From Megamerina dolium (taxonomy: Eukaryota; Arthropoda; Insecta; Diptera; Megamerinidae): a stretch of 64,000 bases of DNA. The stretch is taken from the NCBI GenBank assembly GCA_963854835.1, contig OY978527.1, positions 24,518,557-24,582,556 on the forward strand. Reading direction: 5' to 3'. How positions within the stretch are numbered: the stretch's first letter is position 1; each line of letters opens with the position of its first letter. Below, one piece after another: positions 48,421 to 58,616 of the stretch. The position numbers were made by a program, and so were the translations under genes. A model generated the notes under the pieces. That model did not search any database. It saw nothing but the letters and a program-made list of their open reading frames with translations, and was not told the origin of the DNA.

Positions 48421-49467
48421 AATATGGACACACCAGATTTAAAAAAAATTAATAAACTAGCAGGTTCACAGACTGCTTCTCAACTGGCGGATCAGGTGGA
48501 ACGTAATATTCTCAACACTGAACGATTCTAGCTTCTAACTCCTAAACGGAGAGGACAGACGGAGGGCAAAGGCAGCAGAGACAAGAACTCTGAACCTACG
48601 CCACGGACGGTATCTGGACCTGAGAAACGGAAGGAAAGTAGAGGAACTGTGGCTGCTGAGGGTGCTTCGACATCCAAGGCCGCAACTACACAGCCCTCTA
48701 TAAGTACTGGACAGAATAGGCAGCTTCCCGCTTTTGGCGCTGCAAGAAAGGCAACCGGTCTGAGTGGGGCAGGTACCAAATGGTATCTGCGCTATCTCAA
48801 ACCAAACTTGAATTTGACGGCATCCACTTTCGACCAGGCTTCATCTTGGTTTATTGTTCCACCGTAGCGGCTGCTGAATGGGTGAAAGCAACGATCTGGG
48901 TGGAAGGGAACCGAGCTGGCGATGTGTACTGGAGATGCTATCCCTGGTGTACATCTGATGACGGTATACCTTCCTCGAGCAGCGGGTACCGACGACAAGA
49001 AACTCCATGATTTGATGGTAACTCAGAACAAAGCGCTAAGCACCAATCTCTGGAGAATCTTTAGCAGCAAAGACGAGAAGAACGGGAAGCTGTTAACGAT
49101 CGGTATCGATGACCGATCGCTTGAAACGATTAAAGCCAAAGACTGCAGGGTGGCCTACAGATTTGGCAAGATCCCAGTTCATCTGCACAAGGGACATGCA
49201 CTAGGAAATCCTCCAGACGCAGAGGCCACAACTGAGCAAAACTCAGCCGAAGCTGAGGAGATCCTAAAAGAAGTGGCAAGTGAAGTGGTTAGGAGCGAGA
49301 TGCCTGCAGCCGAAGTCAGCGTTCTTGCTGTCGTAAGCGAAGACATCAACGCTATAAATCTAACAGCGCTAAGACTGACCGAAGTAGATTCCGACAGAGT
49401 ACTCCTGGCAGACATCGATGATGCGCTGGCGGAGAGCGATGCGAAGAAGAGAGCTGCACACCTGTAA
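48421..49467 (+). pseudogene. LOA copy 2 ORF1 (DUF4780-like)
   Basis: Likely start ATG at 48421 (MDTPDLKKINKLAGSQ). A TAG at 48529-48531 and a frame change near 48780, with return near 48920, break it. The domain region reads LEFDGIHFRPGFILVYC, VKATIWVEGNRAGDVYW, VHLMTVYLPRA, NLWRIFSSKDEKNGKLLTIG and CRVAYRFGKIPVHL, resembling DUF4780. The frame is then open to TAA at 49465-49467. ORF2 starts 7 bp later. Confidence 0.82.
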
Positions 49468-49474
49468 CAAGGTG

Positions 49475-52400
49475 ATGGCCAGCATTAGAGTTGCTCAAAT
49501 CAATGTCCACCATGAGAGAGCCGCCTCGGCAGTCATCGCTAGAGCAACACTCAGGTCCAACCTGAGCATAGTGCTGGACCAGGAACCTTGGGTATTCAGG
49601 GGCCAAATCAGAGGTTTGGCTGCATCCAATACGCAGGTAATATGGGACATTAGGTGTGTAAACCCAAGAGCTTGCATAATACTAACAAAAAATATGAAAT
49701 ACTTGTGTCTTCCAGAGTTCCTTTCTAAAGATCTTGTAGCGGTGCAAATCCCGGTCAACATTAACGGGTGTACACGTGAAGTGAAGTGATATTCGCATCG
49801 GGGTACCTACCGGGGGATGATCTTGGGCCCCACCTGAGCCGATCTATAAACTGGTTGAGTACATGAGTACAGCGAAAGGAAGAAGCAACCTCTAATACTT
49901 GGATGTGATGCCAATGCGCATAACGAGGCATGGGGGAGCACGGATACCAACAAGCGTGGTGAGTACCTTCTTGAATTTATCATTAGTAATAAATTAGAAA
50001 TTTTAAATGTGGGAGATACCCCAACTTTCGTAACTAGCGTACGAAAAGAAGTTCCTGATTTAACCTTAGGAAACACCTGGGGCTTTAGTCTTGTTGAATT
50101 GGATATTGGGTAGTATCCAACGAACCATCAATATCTGACCACAGCATACTGAGATTTGACATAGAGGGGGAGCAATTATCGCAAAGAATTGTAAGGAATC
50201 CGAGAAAAACAAACTGGGAAAAATACTTAAATAATCTGAATGCAAACCTAAGACAACTATCATTAGGCGATTGCATCAGAAATGAAATACAACTAGAAAC
50301 TACGGTAGAAAGTTTCAATAAGATAATTATCAACTCATATGAGGACAGTTGTCCAATAAGCAATATGAGCCCTACCAAGTATGTACCTTGGTGGAACAAT
50401 GATCTAATGAAACTAAGAACGGAGGTTCGAAGGTTATCAAATAGATCAAAAATTACCGGGGATTTGACCGAATACAGAAGAACTCTAACACTCTATAATA
50501 AAGAGATTAGGGAAGCAAAACGCAAAAGTTTCAGAAACTTCTGCGAAAGCATTGCGCACGCCACTGAGGTGTCAAAACTCTACAAAGTGTTAGCCAAAGG
50601 TAGTAGTATATCATTCACCAACCTTAAAAAAAGAGATGGTTTCTTCACGGAAAACGAAGAAGAAAGAGTAAAACTACTTCTTGACACACACTTCCCAGGA
50701 TCTTCCACACTCGTGGCAGCAGGGACAGACGATGCTGAAAACTTGGGAAGAATAAGCAGGAATGAATGGATCTTGGCAAGTGAAATTTGCACCGAACCTC
50801 GAATCAGATGGGCAATTAACACCTTTAAACCATTGAAATCACCTGGAGTAGACGGAATCTTTCCTGCCCTACTTCAGAAAGGCATAGAGCAGCTGTTAAG
50901 TCCATTGACGAGAATAGCTAGAAGCAGTATAGCGCTAGGTTACATACCTAGGATATGGAGAAGGGCAAAGGTGGTATTTTTGCCGAAGGTGGGTAAGAAG
51001 GACCCGCTTCACCCTAAATCTTTCATGCCAATCTGTCTAACATCCTTTGTTCTAAAAACTTTGGAAAAAGTTGTGGATAACTACATCCGGACCACAGTTT
51101 TAGTGAGAAATCCGCTACACTTTTGAAAGCATGCTTATAGAGCAGGGCACTCCACCGAAACTGCTCTACATCAACTGACGAGCTTACTGCAGGACAGTCT
51201 AGAAAGGAAGGAAACTGTGATATGCGCCTTTCTAGACATAGAAGGAGCCTTCGATAATACTTCACATGATGCTATCAGAAGAGCTCTTACAAGAAGAGAA
51301 TTTAACAATACTCTAGCTTCTGGGATGAGTAATATGCTTCTTACCAGGAAGGTTGAAATACCAAGTGGTACAGGAAGTATAATTGCAAACACCACAAGGG
51401 ATTGCACACAAGGAGGTGTGCCACCACTTATGTGGAGTATAGTAGTAGACGAGCTATTGGAAAAATTGGAAACCAGTGGTTTGTCATTTCAGGGCTATGC
51501 GGACGACATAGTCATCATCTATGAGTAAATTTGAGGACATTCTATGTGACAGAATACAGCTAGGACTCAAACTAACGAAGGGTTGGTGCGCCACGGTTGG
51601 GCTGAACATCAATCCAGCAAAAACAACGATTGTACCATTCACACGGAAGTATAAACTTACGAATCTTAAACCTATCCGTTTAGACGGTGTAGAGATAGAA
51701 CTCCAGAAAGTAGTGAAATTCTTGGGTACCCACTTAGACCAGAAATTATTGTGGAAAACCCACATTGAGGAGATAAGACAGAAAGCTATCAAAACTTTCA
51801 TGACGTGTAGAACTATTGCGGGTAAAAGCTGGGGTTTTACCCCAAAAATTCTGCGATGGATATACACAGCAATTGTCAGGCCAATGATAACCTACGGGGC
51901 ATTAATCTGGGAAAAGTGCACGAAGCAGCAGACAGTAATCAACACTCTACAAAGCTACAAAGACTTGCATGTGTATGTATCACGGGAGCCATGCGAACAT
52001 GTCCAACGGCATCATTGGAGATACTCTTGGATTTTACTCCCCTCATTTTTTAAATCCAGTCCCAAGAGAGGAGGGCGATTTTGAGGGTAGCTGGGAACAA
52101 CGTCAGCACAGGCAGTTATCTCAACCGAAAGAAGATAGAACTTCTGGCTGAGCAACTTCCTGAAATCTCGATGCCAAGGGACGTGATACTCCCAATGTTC
52201 AGCTTTAAGAAACATTTTAAAACTGAGCTTAGTAACAAAAAACATTGGGAAGGTATATCGAAAACATACAAGATAAACCAGTACATGATAACATGGTACA
52301 CCGACGGTTCCCTCACCGATGACGGAGCCGGGGCAGGTGTATTCGGACCAGGGAAAAGATACTCTGAACCATTAGGTAAGAACACCTCTATCTTTCAAGC

Positions 52401-53121
52401 GGAAGTCTACGCGATAGATAGATGTGCGCACTTTAATCTCGAACGGAATTACCGGAATCGCAGAATAGCAATACTGAGTGACAGCCAGACGGCTATCAAA
52501 GCACTCAAATCCCACCAGGTTACATTATATCTGGTGATGGAGTGCATTGAAAAACTGAACATCCTGGGCCAACTCAATCAGGTGTGGATTCTATGGGTTC
52601 CGGGGCACGTAGGGATCGATGGAAACGAAATGGCAGATAAGCTTGCCAGGAAGGGAGCATCAACCCCATTTGTAGGACCTGAACCATTCTGTGGATTAGG
52701 ATCGGGTAACATCTCCCGTATCATCTGGAAAGAAGAGAATAGACAAAGAAGCTTATACTGGGAAAACTTACCGGGGCTAACACACTCCAAACTAGCGCTA
52801 GGGACATACAACCTGAAACGCTATGAGGAATGTATGAGTCTAACGAAGAACAACATGCGAATCATTACGGGATTATTAACAGGGCACTGTAGGCTGAATT
52901 ATCACCTAACAAAACTGGGAATTTTCTCTGATGCTCTCTGTAGGTTCTGCAGGGAAGAGGACGAGACCGCACAACACGTGATAGGAACTTGTCCTGCACT
53001 GATGCACAAGAGAAGGAAATATCTGGGAGATTTCATCATACCCGAGGATGAAATTAGACTCTGTGAATTAGGACCAATACTAAAATTCATCGAGGGAACT
53101 GGGCTGAGAGACACACTCTAG
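49475..53121 (+). pseudogene. LOA copy 2 ORF2 (EN-RT-RNase H)
   Basis: ATG at 49475. Endonuclease: QINVHHERAASAV, LDQEPWVF, GCDANAHNEAWGS and a SDHS motif, with frame breaks at 49787 and near 49890-50130. The RT frame 50365-51126 has KSPGVDGIFPALLQKG and WRRAKVVFLPKVGKKD and stops at TGA 51124. The next (51127-51528) has FLDIEGAFDNTSHDA, DCTQGGVPPLMWSIVVDELL and GYADDIVI, then a shift to 51521-52084. The last frame (52081-53121) holds an RNase H with all four acidic positions (TDGSLTDDGAG, FQAEVYA, SDSQTAI, ADKLAR) and the knuckle CRFCREEDETAQHVIGTC. Confidence 0.92.
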
Positions 53122-53188
53122 CTCTGCGAAGGGGGCACAATAGATCTTATAGGTCGCGGTGCAAAATCCCCACAACGATAATAATAAT

Positions 53189-53200
53189 AAGTAGGTTAAT
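53189..53200. repeat. Target-site duplication of LOA copy 2 (right)
   Basis: Second copy of AAGTAGGTTAAT. Confidence 0.92.
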
Positions 53201-53280
53201 TCATTGCTTCAGTAGGTCATATAACTTATTTTTAGTAAGTCATCATTATTATCTGTAGTTAATACTTCCTGTTATAATAT

Positions 53281-53718
53281 TGTAACGAGTATCGATAGTT
53301 GATTACTCATCACTATTGTGACTGACTCTATTGGCAGCATCGAAACGAATGTCAACAAAAAGAAATAAGCGATAACCAGAACAAGCCAACGAGAAAGGAA
53401 GAGAAGAATCTCGATAAAGGAAGATTCTGGGGTGTTGCCAACAGAGTATAAATAGAGCCAGTGTTGAGAATTGAGAATCAATCTGCTACCGAACGTGATT
53501 GCGAAAACATTGATACAGAGGCAAAAGTTGCAAGTACATTTAAGTGTTATAGTAAATAGTTGATTGTAAACAGTGTTGATTGTAAATAGAGATTATTAAA
53601 TAAATTGTTGCTGTATATAGTTGCATAAAATAAGTGTTGCAGTGATTATTAACAGAATCCAGTGATCGAACAAGGTAATTCAAATAGAATTAAACGCTCA
53701 CAGAATAAAAACGTAACA
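53281..53718 (+). repeat. 5' LTR
   Basis: 438 bp, TG...CA. It contains TATAAATA at 53447-53454 as a likely promoter and AATAAA-like motifs downstream. It has TACATTTAAG near 53540, which the 3' LTR lacks; otherwise the two read the same. Confidence 0.95.
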
Positions 53719-53720
53719 AT

Positions 53721-53737
53721 TGGTGTCAGAAGTGGGA
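53721..53737 (+). other. Primer-binding region after 5' LTR
   Basis: TGGTGTCAGAAGTGGGA starts two bases after the LTR. It has the form of a gypsy-type tRNA primer-binding site; I do not assign the tRNA. Confidence 0.7.
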
Positions 53738-53747
53738 TTCTGTAAAG

Positions 53748-54020
53748 ATGGTGAAAATTGACCAACTAAAAGTGGACCAGCTTAAAAAGCTGTTGGTAGA
53801 GATGAATCTATCGTCATCAGGTGCAAAGGCGGAACTGCTGGTGAGGCTGAGGCAAGCTATGGAGGCTAAGGGAATTAATGTAGAAGAACATGAGTTCTTC
53901 GAGGAAGCCGATATACAAGCAGTTGTGCACGCTGAGGAAGAGAGCAAAATAGATTCGAGTGGTCAACTTATGGATTTCATGAAAACCATGATGCAACAGT
54001 TACAAGAAAGTTCGTCTTGA
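53748..54020 (+). pseudogene. Gag N-terminal part with SAP domain, ends at in-frame TGA
   Basis: ATG at 53748. Residues ~8-42 form a SAP-type DNA-binding motif: VDQLKKLLVEMNLSSSGAKA, then ELLVRLRQAM. An acidic region follows, then MDFMKTMMQQLQESS and TGA at 54018-54020. The frame continues without shift into 54042-56516, and the residues on both sides fit an 18-residue repeat in which this position is Arg in the next copies, so the TGA looks like a single CGA-to-TGA change. Efficient readthrough cannot be excluded. Confidence 0.85.
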
Positions 54021-56516
54021 CAAGAGGGCGTTATTAGTGAATTGCGTATGGAAATTCAAGAAGATTCGTCTCGCCAAGAGGGCGTTATTAGTGATTTGCT
54101 TATGGAAATTCAAGAACATTCGGCTCGCCAAGAACACGTCATCGAAAATCTACAAAAAGGAATTGAACTTAGATTTCAGGAAATTTCCGGAACCATTAAT
54201 GAAAAGGTCACGGATTTAAAGGAACATGTAGATGATTTGGAAGATAAGTTCGAGAAATTACAGCACGATCTCAACCAACTAAAAATAAATGGACCAGCCA
54301 CATCAGTGATTCGAGATTCAAGCACAATCAAACTAAAGCCACCAACATTTGACGGAAGCACGCCATTCAATATCTTCAAGCTTCAATTCGAGACAACAGC
54401 TTCGAAGAATCAATGGGATGATAGCGACAAGACTGCTGCTTTAATAGTCGCATTAAAAGGTAATGCTTCCGAAGTGTTACAGATGATTCCAGAGAAAGAT
54501 CGTGGTAGCTATCAGTCACTGATGGACACACTCCAGCGAAAATATGGAAATGAATACAAGAGTCAATTACATCGAGTGGAATTGAGATCGCGAGTGCAAC
54601 GGAGTAATGAGAGCCTTCAGGAATTCGCTTCCGATATTGAGCGCTTATGTCATCTAGCGTTCTCCGGTAATTCGGAAGAGTTCGTCGAAAAAATACAAAT
54701 AGAGGCATTCATAGATGGCATACGTGATGGAGAGACAAAGCGTGCCCTAGTCATGTCACCCAGGAATACTTATGCCGAAACAGTCAGTAGTGCCTTGACA
54801 TATGAAGTCGCCAGTTTAATGTGTCGACCAGTGCCACGTGTACGCCAATTAGAAACAAAAACAACAGATCTGGTTGAAGCAGTGCGTCAGGCAGTAAAAT
54901 CAGTAGTTCAGCCTGAAGTAACAACAGGTCGACGTGAAAACAAATTTAATGGTAAGTGCTTCATTTGCGACAAACGAGGGCATATAGCGCGTGATTGCAA
55001 TCAATCGAATATGAAGCCTAAAGGTAGAACAAGGAATCAACGCAAAAATAAATTTACCGGTAAGTGCTTCATATGCCATCGAAGAAGGCACAAGGCGCGG
55101 AATTGTCGTCTACGACACAAGCAACAAAGATCGAATTCACCAGGACAACGAAAGGACGATCGTGATGTCATTCATCGTAGTAAAGCTTATACTCCATATC
55201 GTCTTACTTGCACCGTGGATAGTAAACGGGAAAGAAACCAGAATCACATTGTTAACCTACGTCTTACGAATGTATTGTCGGAAGAGTCATGGACCACCGA
55301 ACGAGTTCAAGAAGATCAACGGAACGACCCAGATCTCTCAAAGATCATGAAATACAAGGAGCAGGGCATACGTCCAGATTGGCAAGAGATGGCTAATGAG
55401 AGTCCGATAGCAAAGGCATATTGGGCGCAGTGGCAAAGCCTGCACTTACGAGACGGATGTTTATTCCGAGCATGGGAAAGTGAGGATGGAAAAATCACTA
55501 ATGATCTTCTAGTGGTACCCAAGGCGAGAATAAATGAAGTGATAGCTGAGTATCACAATGCCTCCAGTGGAGGGCATTTGGGAATCACCAAAACCGTCGA
55601 GAAAATAAAGAAACGATTTTATTGGGTTGGATGCCATGACCATGTCGCTGATTGGATTCGGAAGTGTAAGCAATGTGCAATGGCCAAAGGTCCCACTAAG
55701 AAAAGTCGTGGTAAGATGCACCAATACACCGTGGGTGCTCCATTTGAGCGAATTGCTATGGACATAGCTGGACCATTTCCAATAAGCAACGCAGGAAACA
55801 AGTATGTTCTGGTGGTTATAGATTACTTCAGTAAATGGCCTGAAGTATACCCCATTCCAAATCAGGAAGCTAGTACAGTTGCGGATGTATTCGTCAACCA
55901 ATGGGTTACTCGTTTTGGTGTACCGATGGAGTTACACTCAGACCAAGGTCGAAATTTCGAATCAGTTGTATTCCAAGAGATATGCCGTATGCTGGGTATA
56001 TACAAAACTCGTACAACACCTTTGCATCCACAATCTGATGGCATGGTAGAACGATTTAACCGTACCTTGGAGGAATATTTGAGAAAAGTCGTAGATAAAT
56101 ACCAAAGAGACTGGGATGTACATATACCAATGTTCCTCATGGCATATCGATGCGCACAACATGATACGACGGCTACTACACCGGCAATGGCAATTTTTGG
56201 AAACGAGTTAAGACTGCCAGCTGATTTAAAATTTGGAGTCGTAACACCAACGAGATCAACCGAAGGTAATTATACTAGCGAAAAGCGGGAACAGTTGGAT
56301 GAAGTACATCGGTTCATCAGAGAGCGGTCGCAGATGATAAGCGATAAGATGAAGGCCAGGTATGACTTGAAAGCAAATTCAAAAGGGTTCTATGAAGGAG
56401 AGCTTGTAATGCTTCATAATCCACAACGAAAGAAAGGCCTGTCTCCTAAACTACAGACTCATTGGGAAGGACCATATGAGACCATATGGGAAGGACCATA
56501 TCGAGGGGAAGTATAA
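54021..56516 (+). CDS. Gag-zinc knuckle-integrase fusion frame
   Basis: Open from 54021 to TAA at 56516 (first Met codon at 54048), over 820 codons. It begins with a coiled-coil-like repeat (MEIQEDSSRQEGVISDL, MEIQEHSARQEHVIENL). Next is the gypsy Gag core (LKPPTFDGSTPFNIFKLQFE, LKGNASEVLQMIPE and LHRVELRSRVQRSNESLQEF), then two knuckles (CFICDKRGHIARDC, CFICHRRRHKARNC). Shortly after these the frame enters the integrase: the HHCC zinc site (GGHLGITKTVEKIKKRFYW, then CKQCAMAKG), catalytic MDIAGPFPI, SDQGRNFES and MVERFNRTLEE, and a C-terminal part ending KLQTHWEGPYE plus a short duplication. PR, RT and RNase H are deleted in frame. Confidence 0.92.
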   Translation, partial: QEGVISELRMEIQEDSSRQEGVISDLLMEIQEHSARQEHVIENLQKGIELRFQEISGTINEKVTDLKEHVDDLEDKFEKLQHDLNQLKINGPATSVIRDSSTIKLKPPTFDGSTPFNIFKLQFETTASKNQWDDSDKTAALIVALKGNASEVLQMIPEKDRGSYQSLMDTLQRKYGNEYKSQLHRVELRSRVQRSNESLQEFASDIERLCHLAFSGNSEEFVEKIQIEAFIDGIRDGETKRALVMSPRNTYAETVSSALTYEVASLMCRPVPRVRQLETKTTDLVEAVRQAVKSVVQPEVTTGRRENKFNGKCFICDKRGHIARDCNQSNMKPKGRTRNQRKNKFTGKCFICHRRRHKARNCRLRHKQQRSNSPGQRKDDRDVIHRSKAYTPYRLTCTVDSKRERNQNHIVNLRLTNVLSEESWTTERVQEDQRNDPDLSKIMKYKEQGIRPDWQEMANESPIAKAYWAQWQSLHLRDGCLFRAWESEDGKITNDLLVVPKARINEVIAEYHNASSGGHLGITKTVEKIKKRFYWVGCHDHVADWIRKCKQCAMAKGPTKKSRGKMHQYTVGAPFERIAMDIAGPFPISNAGNKYVLVVIDYFSKWPEVYPIPNQEASTVADVFVNQWVTRFGVPMELHSDQGRNFESVVFQEICRMLGIYKTRTTPLHPQSDGMVERFNRTLEEYLRKVVDKYQRDWDVHIPMFLMAYRCAQHDTTATTPAMAIFGNELRLPADLKFGVVTPTRSTEGNYTSEKREQLDEVHRFIRERSQMISDKMKARYDLKANSKGFYEGELVMLHNPQRKKGLSPKLQTHWEGPYETIWEGPYRGEV

Positions 56517-56518
56517 AA

Positions 56519-56551
56519 ACTTGTTCGGGACGAACAAGGTTAAGAGGAGGG
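56519..56551 (+). promoter_or_regulatory. Hairpin and polypurine tract before 3' LTR
   Basis: CTTGTTCG-GGA-CGAACAAG (56519-56537) is a perfect 8-bp stem, followed by the purine run AAGAGGAGGG (56542-56551), the likely plus-strand primer. Both are conserved in the old copy at 21983-22025. Confidence 0.8.
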
Positions 56552-56554
56552 CAG

Positions 56555-56982
56555 TGTAACGAGTATCGATAGTTGATTACTCATCACTATTGTGACTGAC
56601 TCTATTGGCAGCATCGAAACGAATGTCAACAAAAAGAAATAAGCGATAACCAGAACAAGCCAACGAGAAAGGAAGAGAAGAATCTCGATAAAGGAAGATT
56701 CTGGGGTGTTGCCAACAGAGTATAAATAGAGCCAGTGTTGAGAATTGAGAATCAATCTGCTACCGAACGTGATTGCGAAAACATTGATACAGAGGCAAAA
56801 GTTGCAAGTGTTATAGTAAATAGTTGATTGTAAACAGTGTTGATTGTAAATAGAGATTATTAAATAAATTGTTGCTGTATATAGTTGCATAAAATAAGTG
56901 TTGCAGTGATTATTAACAGAATCCAGTGATCGAACAAGGTAATTCAAATAGAATTAAACGCTCACAGAATAAAAACGTAACA
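56555..56982 (+). repeat. 3' LTR
   Basis: 428 bp, the same as the 5' LTR apart from a 10-bp deletion near 56813. TATAAATA lies at 56721-56728. Confidence 0.95.
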
Positions 56983-56986
56983 ATAT

Positions 56987-57333
56987 TGTGCATGCGTTCA
57001 ATATTACGTATTTTGTTTTTCTTTTTGGCTTTTATTTTCTTTTCACTGTGTATGATTGTTAAATTATTTCATAATCATAAACAATCTTTTATTATTCTTT
57101 ATTATTTTATTTATTGTTTATTTATTATTTTTCTTTGTTCTTTGTTTTTCATGGTTGTGAAATCGTTTTATATTCATACAGTGAGGTACGATGATGCTGA
57201 CCCCGCCTTTTTATAAATTTACTACAACCCATTTTAACCAATTATAATTACATTATGCATAGTGTGTTGATTATCATTAATTAATGGTTACAGTAAATAC
57301 ACCTAATAAAAGAACATAACGATAATAATAATA
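56987..57333. other. AT-rich stretch, no recognised gene
   Basis: Host or older repeat sequence that continues from before 53280. TA at 57332-57333 is the target dinucleotide of the next mariner. Confidence 0.5.
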
Positions 57334-58377
57334 AAGGGTTATCCATTTCGCGGTTTCAAAAGTATAGGGCTAGAATTCCACATCTGTCAAACTGAGTTGT
57401 TAAAACAATTTCTTTCATTTTCAGTTCAAAGTCTGACATTTGCGAAAATGGATCGTTTAACTATCGCACAACGCATTAAAATTGTAAAAACCTACTACAA
57501 AAATGGTGATTCTGCCACAGCGACATATCGTGCTTTAAGAGGAGATTATGGTTTACATAATCGTCCAACTACGCAAGCAATTGGCAAAATTGTGAAGAAA
57601 TATGAAGAGACTGGATCGGTTATAGATATTGTAAGGCCTGTGCATCATCGTTTCGCTCGTACCACCGAAAATATCGCTGCTGTAAGTGAAAGTGTTGCCG
57701 AAGACCCGAATGTGTCGATTCCTCGTCGTTCTCAGGAATTAGGACTGTCTTACGACACATTATGGCGTATTTTGCATTTGGATCTACACCTACATCCATA
57801 TAAAATCCAGCTCACACAACAACTGAAGTCAGCTGACCATTCATAACGTCGTAGATACGTCGAATGGGTGCTTGAACAATAGGCGGTGGACGGCGATTTT
57901 TCGAACAAAATTTTCTTCAGCGACGAAGCACATTTCTCACTCGGTGGGTATGTTAACAAACAAAATTGTCATATTTGGGGTTCTGAGAATCCTCAAGTAA
58001 TTGAAGAGAGGCCACTACATCCACAAAAAGTCACTGCTTGGTGCGCTCTTTGGTCCGGAGGTGTGATTGGACCTTACTTCTTCGAAAACGACGATGGAAC
58101 GACTGTCACCGTCAATTCGGAGCGTTATGGTCATATGATAACCGACTTTTTTTTGCCTGCTATTGAAGAATACGACTTAGAGAATATGTGGTTTCAACAA
58201 GACGGTGCCACATGCCACACAACTCGAGCGAATATGGCTTTATTGCAAGAGACATTTTCTGGCCGCGTAATTTCTCGTCGTGGCGAATCAAGTGGCCACC
58301 AAGATCATGCGATTTGACACCGCTTCACTTTTTTTTGTGGGGCTACGCTACCCCTTGGGGGGCTATGGATAACCCTT
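57334..58377 (+). mobile_element. DD41D mariner (rosa type), copy 1
   Basis: The left end begins AAGGGTTATCCATTTCGCGG after TA. The right end keeps only GGATAACCCTT before TA at 58378, because a deletion starting near 58350 removed the transposase end and most of the right terminal repeat. Plus orientation. Confidence 0.9.
57448..58350 (+). pseudogene. Mariner transposase, DD41D, copy 1
   Basis: ATG at 57448 (MDRLTIAQRIKIVKTYYKN). The helix-turn-helix region is followed by the linker IPRRSQELGLSYDTLWRIL. Stops at 57844 and 57880 interrupt it. Catalytic core: FFSDEAHFSLGGYVNKQNC, MWFQQDGATCHTT and, after a one-base shift near 58297, WPPRSCDLTPLHFFLWGY. If that shift is bridged, 41 residues separate the second and third acidic positions (the third is H here, D in copy 2). 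DD41D spacing is the mark of the rosa group first described in Ceratitis (established knowledge). The C-terminal ~60 codons are deleted. Confidence 0.9.
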
Positions 58378-58396
58378 TATTACTATAACATTTGTA

Positions 58397-58440
58397 GTGA
58401 GTCAAAATGCATAAATAGATGAGCATTATTTTGACTCACA
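58397..58440. repeat. Imperfect hairpin next to mariner
   Basis: GTGAGTCAAAATGC and its near mirror GCATTATTTTGACTCAC are separated by a 12-base loop, 20 bp after the mariner end. Confidence 0.7.
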
Positions 58441-58500
58441 ACATCCCTCCACCCATTATGAAGAAAAAATCATCAATTTGAAAGATTGATAGTTTTTTCT

Positions 58501-58616
58501 TTTACAAATTGTGAAGTTTAAATATTTCCAGTTAAAACGTATATATTGTGTATTTATATTTACAAATTGTGTAGTTTAAATATTTCCAGTTAAAACGTAT
58601 ATATTGTGTATTTATA
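58501..58616. repeat. 58-bp tandem duplication
   Basis: Two head-to-tail copies (58501-58558, 58559-58616) with one visible difference (GAAG against GTAG). Confidence 0.9.

Larger units (their letters stand above)
48061..53188 (+). mobile_element. LOA-clade non-LTR retrotransposon, copy 2
   Basis: About 5,130 bp between a 12-bp target duplication. It has a 5' leader (48061-48420), ORF1 with a DUF4780-like domain, an ORF2 with endonuclease, complete RT, complete RNase H and a zinc knuckle, and a short 3' end with a (TAA)n tail (about 53177-53188). It is less deleted than copy 1, with all domains present, but split by several frameshifts and stops. The two copies belong to different families within LOA, since their proteins are only moderately alike. 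Confidence 0.92.
53281..56982 (+). mobile_element. Young Ty3/gypsy LTR element, internally deleted
   Basis: 3,702 bp with LTRs that begin TGTAACGAG and end ACGTAACA and a 4-bp target duplication (ATAT at 53277-53280 and 56983-56986). The internal part holds a primer-binding region, one coding frame with Gag, zinc knuckles and integrase, and a polypurine tract. Protease, reverse transcriptase and RNase H are absent. The LTRs are identical except for a 10-bp indel, so insertion was recent; because the copying enzymes are missing, it must have been mobilised by a complete relative. The integrase and linker resemble 412/mdg1-type gypsy elements (recall). Confidence 0.93.
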
